Shown here in pieces: positions 33,511-43,445 of a stretch of 64,000 bases of DNA. Each line of letters opens with the position of its first letter. Position 1 is the stretch's first letter. The notes below the pieces were generated by a model. The model searched no databases. It worked only from the letters and a program-made list of their open reading frames with translations, and was not told where the DNA came from. The DNA is from Isoetes taiwanensis. Lineage: Eukaryota > Streptophyta > Lycopodiopsida > Isoetales > Isoetaceae. The DNA is taken from the NCBI GenBank assembly GCA_021234155.1, contig JAJEKV010000003.1, positions 14,740,386-14,804,385 on the forward strand, read 5' to 3'. The translations under genes were made by a program, and so were the position numbers.

Positions 33511-33822
33511 TTTTTGTAGTTTATGTTCTATTGTAATGCGTTATTTATGCCAAGCAAATCGCGCCACGCGCGATTTGAACCACGAAAATCTCTGTTTTGT
33601 AGCAACTTGCTTGTTGTTATTTACTCGTAAAGCTTTACAATTTCATTGTTTAGATTTCGTTTCGATTAGTTTTTAAAGTTTATGTTCCACTATAATACGT
33701 TATTTATGGGAATAAAATCGCGCCACGCGCGATTTGACCCTTCAAAATCTCTGTTCTGTAGCAACTTGCTTGCTGTTATTTATTCGTAAAACACTACAAT
33801 TTCAATGTTTAGATTTCGTTGT
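33507..33822. repeat. Two tandem copies of a 159-bp unit carrying the hairpin
   Basis: The units start GATTAGTTTTTG and GATTAGTTTTTA (33507 and about 33665) and each holds one perfect AAATCGCGCCACGCGCGATT hairpin 159 bp apart. The hairpin core is identical in both while flanking bases have diverged. Confidence 0.85.
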
Positions 33823-34032
33823 CGTCGGTGATTGTACGAATTAATAAGCAATTTCCTACTTTTTATATTGCCAACATTCTTTCATAATATGGGTCATTTG
33901 GACCGAATATTTGGATGACCTTGCATTTCAACATAAAATGCATCTTCCTAGCCCGAAAATGAACTCAGTGCAAAAGTGTGGTTAATTCAATATAATGGTC
34001 AATAAATAGCTTATACGGCGCGATTTTGGAAT

Positions 34033-34064
34033 AGACATAATCCCAATTTAATTGAATGATGGTT
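34033..34064 (-). repeat. Right 32-bp TIR of element 2
   Basis: It is an exact inverted match of 21876-21907, ending GGTT before the second TGGA copy at 34065-34068. Confidence 0.95.
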
Positions 34065-35340
34065 TGGAGTTGATTATCATGAAACATTCTTGCCTGTAGT
34101 GCGTCTTGCCACTGTGCATGCTTTGTTACGCATTTGCAGTTAATCATAATCTCTATATTCATCAAATGGATGTTAAAACAACATTTCTAAATGGAGATCT
34201 TACAAAAGATATTTATATGGCACAACCTGATAGTTATAAGGTTACAGGTCAAGAGAATTTGGTTTGCAAATTAAGGAAAGCTCTGTATGGTTTAAGGAAA
34301 GCTTGGTATAAGAAGATGCATGCATTTCTTATTTTTGATGGTTACTTACCCACTACTGCTGATGCAAATCTTTATTATAAAAAAGTTGGTGTTGTCTTCA
34401 CTTTCATTGCGCTTTATGTTGATGATACCATTTTAGTATCGAATGATCTTCCATTTCTTAATAAGTGCAAGGCCAACCTTGGAGCTGCGTTTGATACGGT
34501 TGATCTTAGTTCTATCAAATCTTGTCTTGGACTTCAAATAGAACGTCAAGAAGGTTGCATAAGATTGAGTCAACCAAAATATATTTCTGAGTTACTTGAT
34601 AAATATGATATGACTAATGCTAAACCTCAGTTAACACCATTGGGGCCTAATGTTAAGTTGACTAAGCAGATGTGTCCTCAAACAGAAGCCGAGCGTCTTG
34701 ATATGGCTAACTATCCATATACAAGTCTTGTTGGTGCTCTAATGTACTTAGCACATGCTACGAGACCAGATATAAGTTATGTTGTTAACACGTTGGGACA
34801 ATTTATGTCTAATCCAGGGCGTCAGCATTGGAATGCAGCTAAACGAGTTCTTCGCTATCTTAAAGGCACTATAAATTATGCTTTGACATATGCTCGTCAA
34901 GATAAAGGTTCTGATGGTTCACAGTTGGTTGGTTATACTGATGCTTATTGGGGAGGTTGCCCTGACATTTTTCGTTCCACAAGTGGTGCATGTTTCTTTA
35001 TACATCATTCTTTGATATCTTGGTACAGTAAGAAACAACATTGTGTTGCGGTGTCTACTATTGGAGCAGAATATGTTGCAGCTAGTATGGCAAGTAGAGA
35101 GTTGATATGGTTACGACGTCTACTTCAATCTTTTCAACAGGTTTTGATTAGCCCAACAGTTTTATATTGTGATAATCAAAGTGCTATTTCGTTGACTAAG
35201 GATGAGGTTTTCCATTCAAAATCTAAGCACACTATATTAAATTGGAAGTCAAGAAGAAGACAATTGTGTTACAGTATTGTCCTACAGATAATATGATAGC
35301 AGATATATTTACTAAAGCATTATCTACGGCCAAGCATTAA
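34065..35340 (+). pseudogene. Copia RT-RNase H, outer copy (right part)
   Basis: After the TGGA duplication the RT continues with VDYHETFLPV-like sequence, then MDVKTTFLNGDL, GLRKAWYKKMHAF, the catalytic YVDDTILVSND near 34410, and GLQIERQEG. RNase H follows with GYTDAYWGG, AEYVAASMASRELIWLRRLL and CDNQSAISLTKDE. The frame 34106-35296 is open for 396 codons, then shifts near 35235. The first residues before 34106 are out of frame. This is the best preserved polymerase segment in the nested Copia. Confidence 0.9.
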
Positions 35341-35568
35341 GATTTTACTAGTCAGTTGCGGCTTCTTAATTCTTCTTCTACTTAGTTTTGTTTTGAAGGG
35401 TGCCACAGTTTTTTCTTTTGATTCCCACAAAAGTTTTTTATCCGGGCACATGACCAAGGTTGCAAGAGGGGATGTTTGGTGTGTGCATCCTTGGTCACCT
35501 TCTGAGTAATTGTATATGACATTTTATATATTGTATTTTTTGGTTCTCTTTTATTGAGAGACCAACGT

Positions 35569-35579
35569 TGCAGGGGGGG
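35569..35579 (+). other. Copia polypurine tract
   Basis: The G-run preceded by GCA lies directly before the 3' LTR start TGTTGAG at 35580, where plus-strand DNA synthesis is primed. The inverted copy is at 1677-1687. Confidence 0.85.
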
Positions 35580-35770
35580 TGTTGAGATGCCACGTTGGGC
35601 TCTCAACTAAACTTGGCTCTTCCAAGTTTAGACATGCCTTTTCCATATTTGGACATGCCTAAAGGCATGCCTTTTTCTATGTACTTATATAAGTGTTCAT
35701 ATTCAATACATCGTTTTGGGATTACTTCCTTTGTTCTAGTCTTTTGTATACTTTTTGCTTAGTTTCAATA
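35580..35770 (+). repeat. 3' LTR of outer Copia (191 bp)
   Basis: It begins TGTTGAGATGCCACGTTGG, ends TTTCAATA and is followed by GTAGG (35771-35775), matching GTAGG at 87-91. It is homologous to 92-265 and to 1479-1676 reversed. Confidence 0.93.
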
Positions 35771-35775
35771 GTAGG

Positions 35776-36347
35776 ATGCTAGAGTTCCTGGAATTTGTCC
35801 CACACTGCCGGCAGGATATAAAGGGAGAGGTACACATATAGTTGAAACCATCCATTTATGTGTATTACAGTTGAAGCCCGTTTCTTTGATTCTGGGCCGT
35901 CAGATTAATAATCAGACCATTGGATAACAAGAGCCAAGTTGGTCATGGCCGCAGGTGAAACCCGCTGACCCAGTCAAACAAATAAATTCCCTATTTTTAG
36001 GCTCGATGGTGCCTCTTGAATACATAAATACAGAAATACACAAGTACACTACTTTCTATAGATTACGCCGAATACTGCGCTGCAAAGAACAAGGAATCAC
36101 ATCACAAACACAGCCAGGGGAATCAAACCCCTTGTGTAGAGCACAAACCAAAGGCCTATACTCCTCTTAAAAAAGGGCCAGGGGATACTCCCTGTTGTTG
36201 TCTTATTATGTAATAGCGTTGAGGCCATTATTCTGGCGGAAGAGGCCTGGTGACGGTCTCCCGGCTCCACCACTCGCGGCGCTCCAGCTCGCCTCGCCGC
36301 TGCCAGGCCTTTTGAACCAGAAAAATGGCCTCAGCGGCCTTTACCTT
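35776..36347. other. Sequence flanking the Copia, no gene seen
   Basis: There is no supported coding region. A GC-rich stretch at about 36240-36310 (CTCCAGCTCGCCTCGCCGCT) stands out from the AT-rich surroundings and could be a remnant of a gene or CpG-rich promoter. Confidence 0.4.
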
Positions 36348-37399
36348 ACATAAAGGTAAAGGGAACCACATTTTGGCCAGCTGGATGCCACGTCAGCAAA
36401 ATATATAAAGTTTTTTTCTTTTCTTTTCTTTTCCTCCTTTCTTCCGGCGATCTCTGTTTTCACATGGGCGCTTGCTTTTTTTCTGTTGCCATAGCATTTG
36501 TGCATGGTTTACCAGTTGCCATAGCAGAGTTTTTTGCGGATCGCCATAGTTTTAATGTTATTCTTTCTGTTCTTGTGGATTTTGCATTTCGGCAGTCGTC
36601 GTAGCTGGTTTTTAGAGTTTTTCTTGGAGTTTGTGTTGCGATCTTACTTTAGCTGGTTTTTGAAGATTTGGAAGGATCTTTTGTGAAGATTTGATAAGGT
36701 AACTTCATTTACATGCCTTTCTTAAGATTATTTACCCTGTTCGCGTCTTTAACGCATTTTCTTGTGTATTTAGGTGTCTACATTTATCTGGATGCGCTGT
36801 AGAGCCTTTTAGACCGTTAGATTCACTATTAACAGTTGCTTCAAGAACATGCCTAGTTTATTTCTATGCCAAGTTGCTTCAAAAATATGCCTAGCTTATT
36901 TCTATGCTGTTTTTTTTTTTTTTTTTCCAGACTTCTTTATCCTGTTAGCGTTTACCTCTACCAAATCTTGTTAGAGGTTTGATGCTTCACAATGGCTTTC
37001 CCTTTTATCCTTTCTGTCCTGGCTAATCTTGTGCTCATTATTGTAAAGATGAGCATGGTCGTTCTGTTGGGGAAGCTCTGGAATCATGGAAGAAAAAGAC
37101 ATGATCAGTTCTTGTGTTCTTCTATTTTTAGTTGTGTAATACTTTTTTTTGGAATCAGTGGAACTTTCTTAATCAATACTCTGTTACTGTTTTTGATCAG
37201 TGTAATCCTGGGTTTTTATAATACAATCAATATGATCTTGAATTTCTGTGCTATTTCTGTGTTATGGAATAACGAAAATCAAGTGATCAATGGATAAATC
37301 AACTGACCCGAAATCAACTCAGCAGACCATAAGAAGAACTATTACTGGATATAAAATGAGCTGAAAACAGCCAAAATGTGGCCCCCTTTACCTTTATGT
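36348..37399. mobile_element. Non-autonomous TIR element, about 1.05 kb
   Basis: ACATAAAGGTAAAGGG...CCACATTTTGGC at 36348-36377 is matched inverted at 37370-37399 with two mismatches. The interior has no transposase; a 101-codon hydrophobic ORF (36992-37297) has no recognisable domain. The target duplication is unclear because the left flank is itself palindromic (CTTTACCTTACATAAAGG). Confidence 0.6.
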
Positions 37400-39544
37400 A
37401 ATCATTCAAGAACCAAGCAATACAGGCTTTTTTTTCATTTTCCAGCAATTCTCTTAGCTTATCTACACTTAATGGCCCTTTAACTTGATGCCTCTAGCAT
37501 CAAGGCTTAGCATCAACACCTGATGCACAGATGGTAAATCGACAGGATATGATTTCAAAAAATAAGAGCTATGTTAGAAGTCATACTTGATATTTCAAGC
37601 ATATGTTTCATGATTTTACGCAAAATTCTATTAGCTTTAAAAAGTTGTTAAGGAAACATTGGTGTATAGTTAAAACATTTTGGGTCGACTACATTGAACG
37701 AAGTGCATAAGTGTTTTATGCAAATGTTGGATGGCATGTTGGATCATCGTTATATGAATTCTGAATCTTTGCAACTGTGGTCTAGGGTATAAAGGTTGCA
37801 AGTTATTGGGGAAGAATGCTTTATTTTGTGCGCTATTAGTTTGCTTATCCTTAGCACATATAATCAAGACATATGTAATTGTGTTTCAAATTTTTCTTTT
37901 TTCTTTTTTTTTTTTTTAATTTTCTTGGTTCTGCGCCGCAATCCAAGTTCGCCTTCTCTTGCCACATTTTTTTTCTCCCGACTGCTTGCTCACATAGCGA
38001 TGGTGCCTATAATGCTCATTTTTCTATTCTTTACTACCTGTGCTGTGTTATACGGCGAAGGCAGCACTGCTCGGCAATCGGTGAGTCTTCCCTTTCTTTA
38101 CTGTTTTCTTTACTGTTTGGTAAAGCTAGATTTGCGCCGTTCTTGAATTATTTTACGCAATGCAAACATGTAGCAGTATAGATCGGAATGCAAATGCTGC
38201 GGCTAATCTACTCTGTTAAAACATAGGGTCTCTATACATCAAGCTGGATCCAAGCAGGCTAGACATGCATTCTACTCTGGCCCTCCATCCCTGCATCAAG
38301 AAATATCTGGAATATTTAGATACTGAGGCAACTATACTCAGAGACTGGAATGCCCAATTTACATCCTGCACTGTCTGTGCTTTTGGAAATACCTACATTT
38401 AATTTACCAGCAACACATAGGCGTGGCTTTGGATCGCTTCTATCGCAAAAATCCCTAAAGGCATGTTCTTAGTCAGAAATCTCTGCTAGAAGGATCTGAC
38501 AGAGGTCTAAGCCTCCAGTTTGCATAAATTGAACGGAGAAAGGATGACTTGGTCGGCGGAAAAGGAAGGATTCAGGGCCACTTTTTTTACGGTTTCCTGG
38601 ATGAGAAGATCCGACGGGCCCTGGGCAGTGCTTGGACAGAATTAACGGGTTCTCTATTTTCTGCGACAGACCCATAGAACTAGCCAGGATTTCAGCTATA
38701 AGTAAGTTATTTCGACATCGATTGGAGGACTCTGCATTCTGAGGAGCAAAAGACCGGAGTTATCACAGTTTTTCTTCTGGGTTCACTCCATTTTGGATCA
38801 AGAGCAATTTCGAATTGGAGGCCGGAATAAGGGCGGATGATCTGTTTTGGATTTACCTGCCACATGACGAGTTCTGGAATTTGAATTCCAGATTGGTTTC
38901 AAGGCTAAAGGAATCAGGACCTCTCACAATCAAACTGGCCAGTCCCAATCATAAGCTTATTAAGAAAAATTTGTAAAAGCACAGCAGCAAGTCCTCTTGT
39001 TGTTTTTCCCTCACTGGAACAGATGCCCATTCGATTCTTTGAATGTGGGAAAGAGTTTGCATCTATGAAGACCCTTTGGGCATATGAGATGTCAACAAAA
39101 TAAAAAAACAGCCTGGATCCACCAGATCCATTCCGTTCACTGAATTGCGTCTGCATAAAGAATATACTAAATTATAGGTTTCTGATGATCTCTATAATAA
39201 TAGGCAATCAGATATCAAATTCTCTGATGAGAGCTTGGACTATGGGAAAAGAAGGGATGAGAGCTAGAGAGGCATTGCAAAACAAGAAGTCCTGAAGGAT
39301 CCAAACAAGAATTTGAAGAGAGTCAAACAGGCGGGAAAGATCTGAGCAAAGGAAATTTTGTGGCAACTCTTGCAGACAATGGCCGATATTGGTTGTTGCA
39401 TTAACCCTTGGAAGCGTTGCCTCAGAGCAGGGGAGCTCTTGCTCTATTCCAGCATGAAGCCATTGCCATCTCGCCGGAATGGCTATTCTGCCAAAATAAT
39501 GCATGGGAGAAATCCTTGGCCGAGTTTTAAATTGACACACTTAA
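37400..39544. other. 2.1 kb without a supported gene
   Basis: The + strand near 38540-38660 reads MTWSAEKEGFRATFF and SDGPWAVLGQN, which resembles the start of a plant LINE ORF1, and stops follow within 50 codons. Another stretch (38880-39130) has weak, stop-rich similarity of the same kind. I regard this as a possible very degenerate LINE ORF1. The rest is AT-rich non-coding sequence. Confidence 0.3.
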
Positions 39545-40400
39545 ATGAATAGAATAATAGAATAGAGTAGTTTTTTTTAACGTCCACGGAGACCAATAGG
39601 TCATGGGACCCATATAATGGGCTAGTACAATCATTACTACTAGGATTAAAAAACTCCTGCCTCGAATGGTTTTCAAGGGAAAAACCTTTGCAGTAATGAT
39701 GATACTAGACAAGCAAAGATAATGACTACTGAGGGCTCAGTAATTGCAGATGTTTATCTAGAACCTCAAGTATGTATAATGCCAAGTCATGGACAGATGG
39801 TGCTCCGAGAAGTTGTGGAAGCGTGGAATGGAATGTTAAGGTCAAAAAATGATTCCGAACTATCTCAAAAGCAGGGCAACTCAGAAGAGTATGGCTTTCA
39901 TCTTCAATAACCTGTAACTGGCAACAGGCACATAGTCTCGCTTCTCGCGGCAATTGCAGCCGCTCCCATCTACCTGTCTCAATCCGTAGCCTGTGAGACC
40001 CCGTGCGAATTGATGCAATAGCTACAAGCTTCTTCCTGGACAATGAAGCAAGCAAATAAGCTTGGGGCCCTGGTGCCAAGGTGGGATTTATGTGTGCATG
40101 ATAATGACCAGTTTTCACTTGGGCCAAAGTAATTGTGTCCCATATCTTTCGAGAAAAACGACCATTGAGATATTGTTGCAAAAGCTCAGGATCAGAACTA
40201 GCAAGCATCAGGCAGTGCTCTGGTTGCACAGCCCAACGGGCAAGCCATGTAGTGCAAACCATGAATAACGGGCAAACCACGAATAATTGCTTTAGACATC
40301 CTTCTGCCATACCCAGTTTCCAAAGCTACCATTTCCTTAAAGAATCACAAAGCTGCAAAAAAGGAGATGCAAAGCAGTCTGTTATGCAGCATCACGATAT
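39545..40400 (-). mobile_element. LINE 3' fragment (minus strand)
   Basis: The frame 39726-40310 encodes LRIETGRWERLQLPREARLC, CCQLQVIEDESHTLLSCPAF and EIVRNHFL, the cysteine-rich C-terminal region of plant LINE ORF2. The 3' tail with GGTCTCCGTGGACGTTAAAA and an ATTCT-type repeat lies at 39545-39600. It is nearly the same subfamily as 58308-58731. It is truncated at the 5' end. Confidence 0.82.
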
Positions 40401-42075
40401 AGCAAATTCCTGAGTAATGCTGTTTATATAGTGTTCATGAAACCATTGGTAAAGTTTCTCAACTTAATGGTTCATAATTCATCCATTTTGTGATTCAAAT
40501 CCTCCGAGCTTAGATATTCATCACAAATTCAGCACTACAGTTTCATTCATTCAAAACTCAAGCCGTTTTGACTTGATATCAAGTGTACATTAATCAAGTG
40601 GGCACACAAGGAAAACATATTTTGACTATTGTATAATGTTTAAGTGCTTACCCCATCAAACCAATAGTATCATGTTAATCAATACACACAATTTGAGAAT
40701 ATCTATTCGCCATACCATTAAAATAATTGTCACACAATTTGAGGATATCTATTTGCCATACCATTAAAATATAATTGTCTATACGTACGTTAACTCTCAG
40801 CTGGCACAAAATTAATAAGTGAGTCGCTAACCAGCATTCCCCTTTAACAACTACCCATCTAAAGATAGGGAAATCAAGAAAGAGAAATGTTCGCGGCGGC
40901 CTTGGCCGCCGCGATAAAGGCCGCCGCGATAAATTTCTTGTAATATTAATGTTAATATTTGTTTTTTGTGTAGCATGAATTGTTTATCTGGCACCTAATT
41001 GTGATGGCTTATAGTTTATTTGAGAATGAAAAATAAATGAACAAAGGGACACACTTGTATGATGGCCTGTGACACGGCACCATTGACCATAAGTGAGCTA
41101 TGAAGGTGCTATATTTTGACCTCAACATCCACTAGTATCTAGGTTCAGATGGAGCGAAGATACATTTGGAACTTCTTGGACTTTTCTTATTTTCACTATT
41201 TATATGTTTATTAGGTGAGTACAGGGTTTCTTTCTGGTCATATGTTTACTATCTGAGTAAATATTATGAGGTTTTTCACACAGCATTATTTCTACTAAGA
41301 AAAACGTTTCCCACCATCCTACGGTCCTTGTGTTTTTTTTGCTCCAATTTACCCAGTACAGGTTATTGCTCTACTAGATTCTTACAAATACTGTTGTCCA
41401 TGATTGGAAGAACATAGATGCCTTGCGACGTGGCAGTTTGCAGGCATATATCCAGGTCTGGAAAAAGCTTTTAGTGGATGTTTATAGTGCCTCAAGTGTG
41501 AGGTGTCTTTGCTATGAAGTATATAGAACAAAGATGCAATGTTGCATATGAACAACAAAACTAGCCATATATATGATAGATATTGCAGCTCATGGACTAT
41601 GATTCCAATATGTAGGAATACAATGTAATAGTTGGTGTTGCCTTCATCTTTTGCTTGGTGCGTCCTCTTTTTCGGAATGGAATTAACACATGTTTTATGC
41701 ATGCACCATAATGATTGCCATAACAAAGCATGCTCACGTGGATGGAAACACATGTTTCCACAATATCTAACATATGCACGACAATATCAAATTTACAATT
41801 TAAGGGAGATCCTGCACCTATCATAATTGTGATATTTAGAATGGAGTAAACTATGGAGACTTGCGCTCTATAATTTACGACGAGAAATGTATGGGCGGCC
41901 ATAGATGTTGTGATTATGGGGTTTCACTGCGTGTTTTTATGCCATTCTTTAGCTTACAACTAAATTAAAGTTTTAATTCAACTTTGTTTTGCCAACCAAA
42001 AATATAAAACCTTTTCATTTCAGGCTCAACTAGAACATCCAAGGTTCTTAGTAATTAGTATTTAAGCTCTTAAAA
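40401..42075. other. 1.7 kb without a supported gene
   Basis: The stretch is AT-rich. A 50-bp tandem duplication (about 40687-40780, unit with ATATCTATT and CGCCATACCATTAAAAT) and one GC-rich palindrome (40889-40933) are the only structures noted. ORFs up to 123 codons on the minus strand near 41382-41902 show no domain and overlap each other in different frames. Confidence 0.5.
40889..40933. repeat. GC-rich palindrome in AT-rich DNA
   Basis: CGCGGCGGCCTTGGCCGCCGCG is followed by GGCCGCCGCGATAAATTTCTT; the core is a perfect inverted repeat and the end of the unit is repeated. It recalls the GCCGCCGCGATTTC variant at 32310-32340 in element 2. Confidence 0.85.
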
Positions 42076-42621
42076 TTTACCTATGTTTGCTTTTGCTAGT
42101 TTTTTAAATATAACAACCACCATTAACATTAATCAACCCAAACCATTACATCTAACAGTTTTAAATTAAAATCCCTCTGAAACCCCCTTTGGTTTGGGTG
42201 CATATTCACACGGGGGGTTACTCCGGGCAACGAGAGCTGTCGGATGAGCATATTTGCCTTTTATTCCAAGATCTGGACCGTACATAGCAATCCTCGTTTG
42301 TGGGGTATGCATGTACAAGTTTTTGTATGCTGTATATTAAGGTTTGCAAAATACTATAAGGTTTGAAGGAATATACTTAATGGTGTTAATTTTGTACATA
42401 TATTGTAAATATATTTTAGGGGCTCTCGCTGCCCTACGTAACCCCCCATGTGAATATGCACCCAAACCAAAGGGGGTTTCAAGGGGATTTTAATTTAAAT
42501 GCATTGGATGTAATAGTTTGTATTGATTAATGTTAATGGTAGTTATGTGTTAGTAGTTGTATTAAAAAAAAAAAAAAAAAAAAGGGCCCTTCGGGCCCTG
42601 ACAAAAGCAAACATAGGTAAA
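42076..42621. mobile_element. Foldback element, 546 bp
   Basis: The ends are TTTACCTATGTTTGC at the left and the inverted counterpart ending CAAACATAGGTAAA at the right. Inside, 42117-42207 pairs with 42452-42542, and the core 42208-42451 has ACACGGGGGG/CCCCCCATGT ends with CGAGAGC/GCTCTCG. A poly-A run and GGGCCCTTCGGGCCC follow on the right. There is no coding capacity. Homologous cores occur at 14170-14411 and 44126-44300. Confidence 0.85.
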
Positions 42622-42989
42622 CATACAAGAACGAAGTTTAAGTTAAGTTGTATTGAACATAAGTAGCTTCTTTGTTACAATAATAATCAACAACAATGGT
42701 TTGTTTATTACGTCAATTTAAATACCAACAAGAAAGATCTAAAAATGTCATTGATGTAACGTGGGAGGAATATCACATGCAATTGATGCATTGGGGGATT
42801 CTATAGCCTGCATATACATAAAGTAAAGAAATTGGTGAATTGATATAAATTTGCAAATTAGAAATATATTACCACTAAATTGTCAAAGAACAACTTTTGA
42901 CATAAACGGATATAACAACTTCCAGGATGAGATGGACATTATTCACATCATAGCTGGTCTGCTTTACATCCCCTGGCCCCTGCTTTTTA

Positions 42990-43445
42990 ACCGAGCTCTA
43001 AGGCACGTCAATTTGATTTTCTTTACAGAATCCATCGACGAGGATTGTGTAAGTGATGACATCAGGAGCACAGTCTGCTTCTGACATCTTTCCAATCCAA
43101 CAAGTTTGCGGGCATCGGCCAACTTATGTTCTCTGCACAGCCTGTCAACTAAACAGTTGTATGTGACTACATTTGGAGTGCATCCATTTTTGGCAATCAG
43201 ATCAAAGTGTGTCATCGCATCTTCTAACTTATTTGCGGCACAAAGTGTGTTAATAACGATCATATGTATATAAATATCAGGATGAATTCTGTTCTCTGCC
43301 ATTTCATCAAGCAGTAAGCAAGCTCTATCCAGCCTCCCATCTTTGCAGAAGCCATTAACAAGGCCAGTGTATGTATAACAGGGGAAATAAAGGAAAGATT
43401 CGTCCAGATGCCTTGCAATCTCTTGTCCCGACTGAGAGCTGATGG
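42990..43445 (-). pseudogene. P-class PPR gene fragment
   Basis: The minus strand reads CYTYTGLVNGFCKDGRLDRA, MAENRIHPDIYIHMIVINTL, KNGCTPNVVTYNCLVDRLC and, after a frameshift near 43100, CAPDVITYTILVDGFCKEN. These are about four 35-residue pentatricopeptide repeats, which bind organellar RNA in intact proteins. Both ends are lost: an upstream stop lies near 43447 and the similarity ends near 42990. There is no start codon in context. Confidence 0.75.

Larger units (their letters stand above)
26627..33735. repeat. Family of dispersed GC-rich hairpin motifs in element 2
   Basis: At least 15 copies share a core such as TCGCGCCAGGCGCGTTT or AAATCGCGCCACGCGCGATT, flanked by A on the left and T on the right. 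Starts are 26627, 26678, 26735, 27208, 27273, 28737, 28834, 30048, 30099, 30132, 30173, 32230, 32271, 32310, 33555 and 33715; a half copy lies at 34017. Each can fold as a short GC stem with a 1-4 base loop. They occur only in the right, cargo-bearing half of element 2, between or within gene segments. Copies at 30099 and 30132 also pair with each other (30093-30157). Confidence 0.85.
21876..34064. mobile_element. Element 2: 12.2-kb TIR DNA transposon with cargo
   Basis: The ends are a 32-bp perfect inverted repeat (21876-21907 and 34033-34064) starting AACCATCATTCAATTAAATT. TGGA flanks both sides (21872-21875, 34065-34068), and the unoccupied site is seen once in the inverted Copia (TCCA at 17256-17259), so insertion and a 4-bp duplication are certain. 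A broken DUF7869-like gene is on - near the left end. Gene-like segments on + occupy 26.8-33.5 kb, with repeated GC-rich hairpins. A 4-bp duplication is known for Sola-type transposons, but membership is only a guess. The perfect TIRs contrast with the decayed genes. Confidence 0.93.
92..35770 (+). mobile_element. Outer Ty1/Copia retrotransposon, split by nested insertions
   Basis: The left LTR (92-265), primer-binding site (266-277) and gag N-terminus (265-914) are on +. The same element resumes near 19580 with the gag zinc knuckle, protease, integrase and start of RT, is broken at 21876, and resumes at 34065 with RT, RNase H, polypurine tract and right LTR (35580-35770). GTAGG stands at 87-91 and at 35771-35775, the 5-bp duplication expected for Copia integration, so both ends belong to one insertion event. 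Without the inserts the element is about 4.8 kb, normal for Copia. Premature stops and frameshifts make it non-autonomous now. The nested order is inferred from sequence continuity; the LTRs and flanking repeats are directly visible. Confidence 0.88.

Noticed and set aside
21876-34064. Element 2 as an integrated DNA virus or Polinton
   Set aside because: I see no DNA polymerase B, capsid, packaging ATPase or retroviral-type integrase, the TIRs are only 32 bp, and cargo segments have plant-like introns.
36992-37297. 101-aa hydrophobic ORF as a gene
   Set aside because: It lies inside the non-autonomous TIR element in T-rich DNA and shows no conserved motif.
38490-39180. LINE ORF1 or C2H2 zinc-finger remnant
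   Set aside because: Frames such as MTWSAEKEGFRATFF and FECGKEFASMKTLW are suggestive, but stops are frequent and zinc-ligand spacing is incomplete; kept only as a note.
41382-41902. Overlapping minus-strand ORFs of 101-123 codons
   Set aside because: Two frames overlap, neither has a domain or codon pattern, and the region is otherwise AT-rich non-coding.
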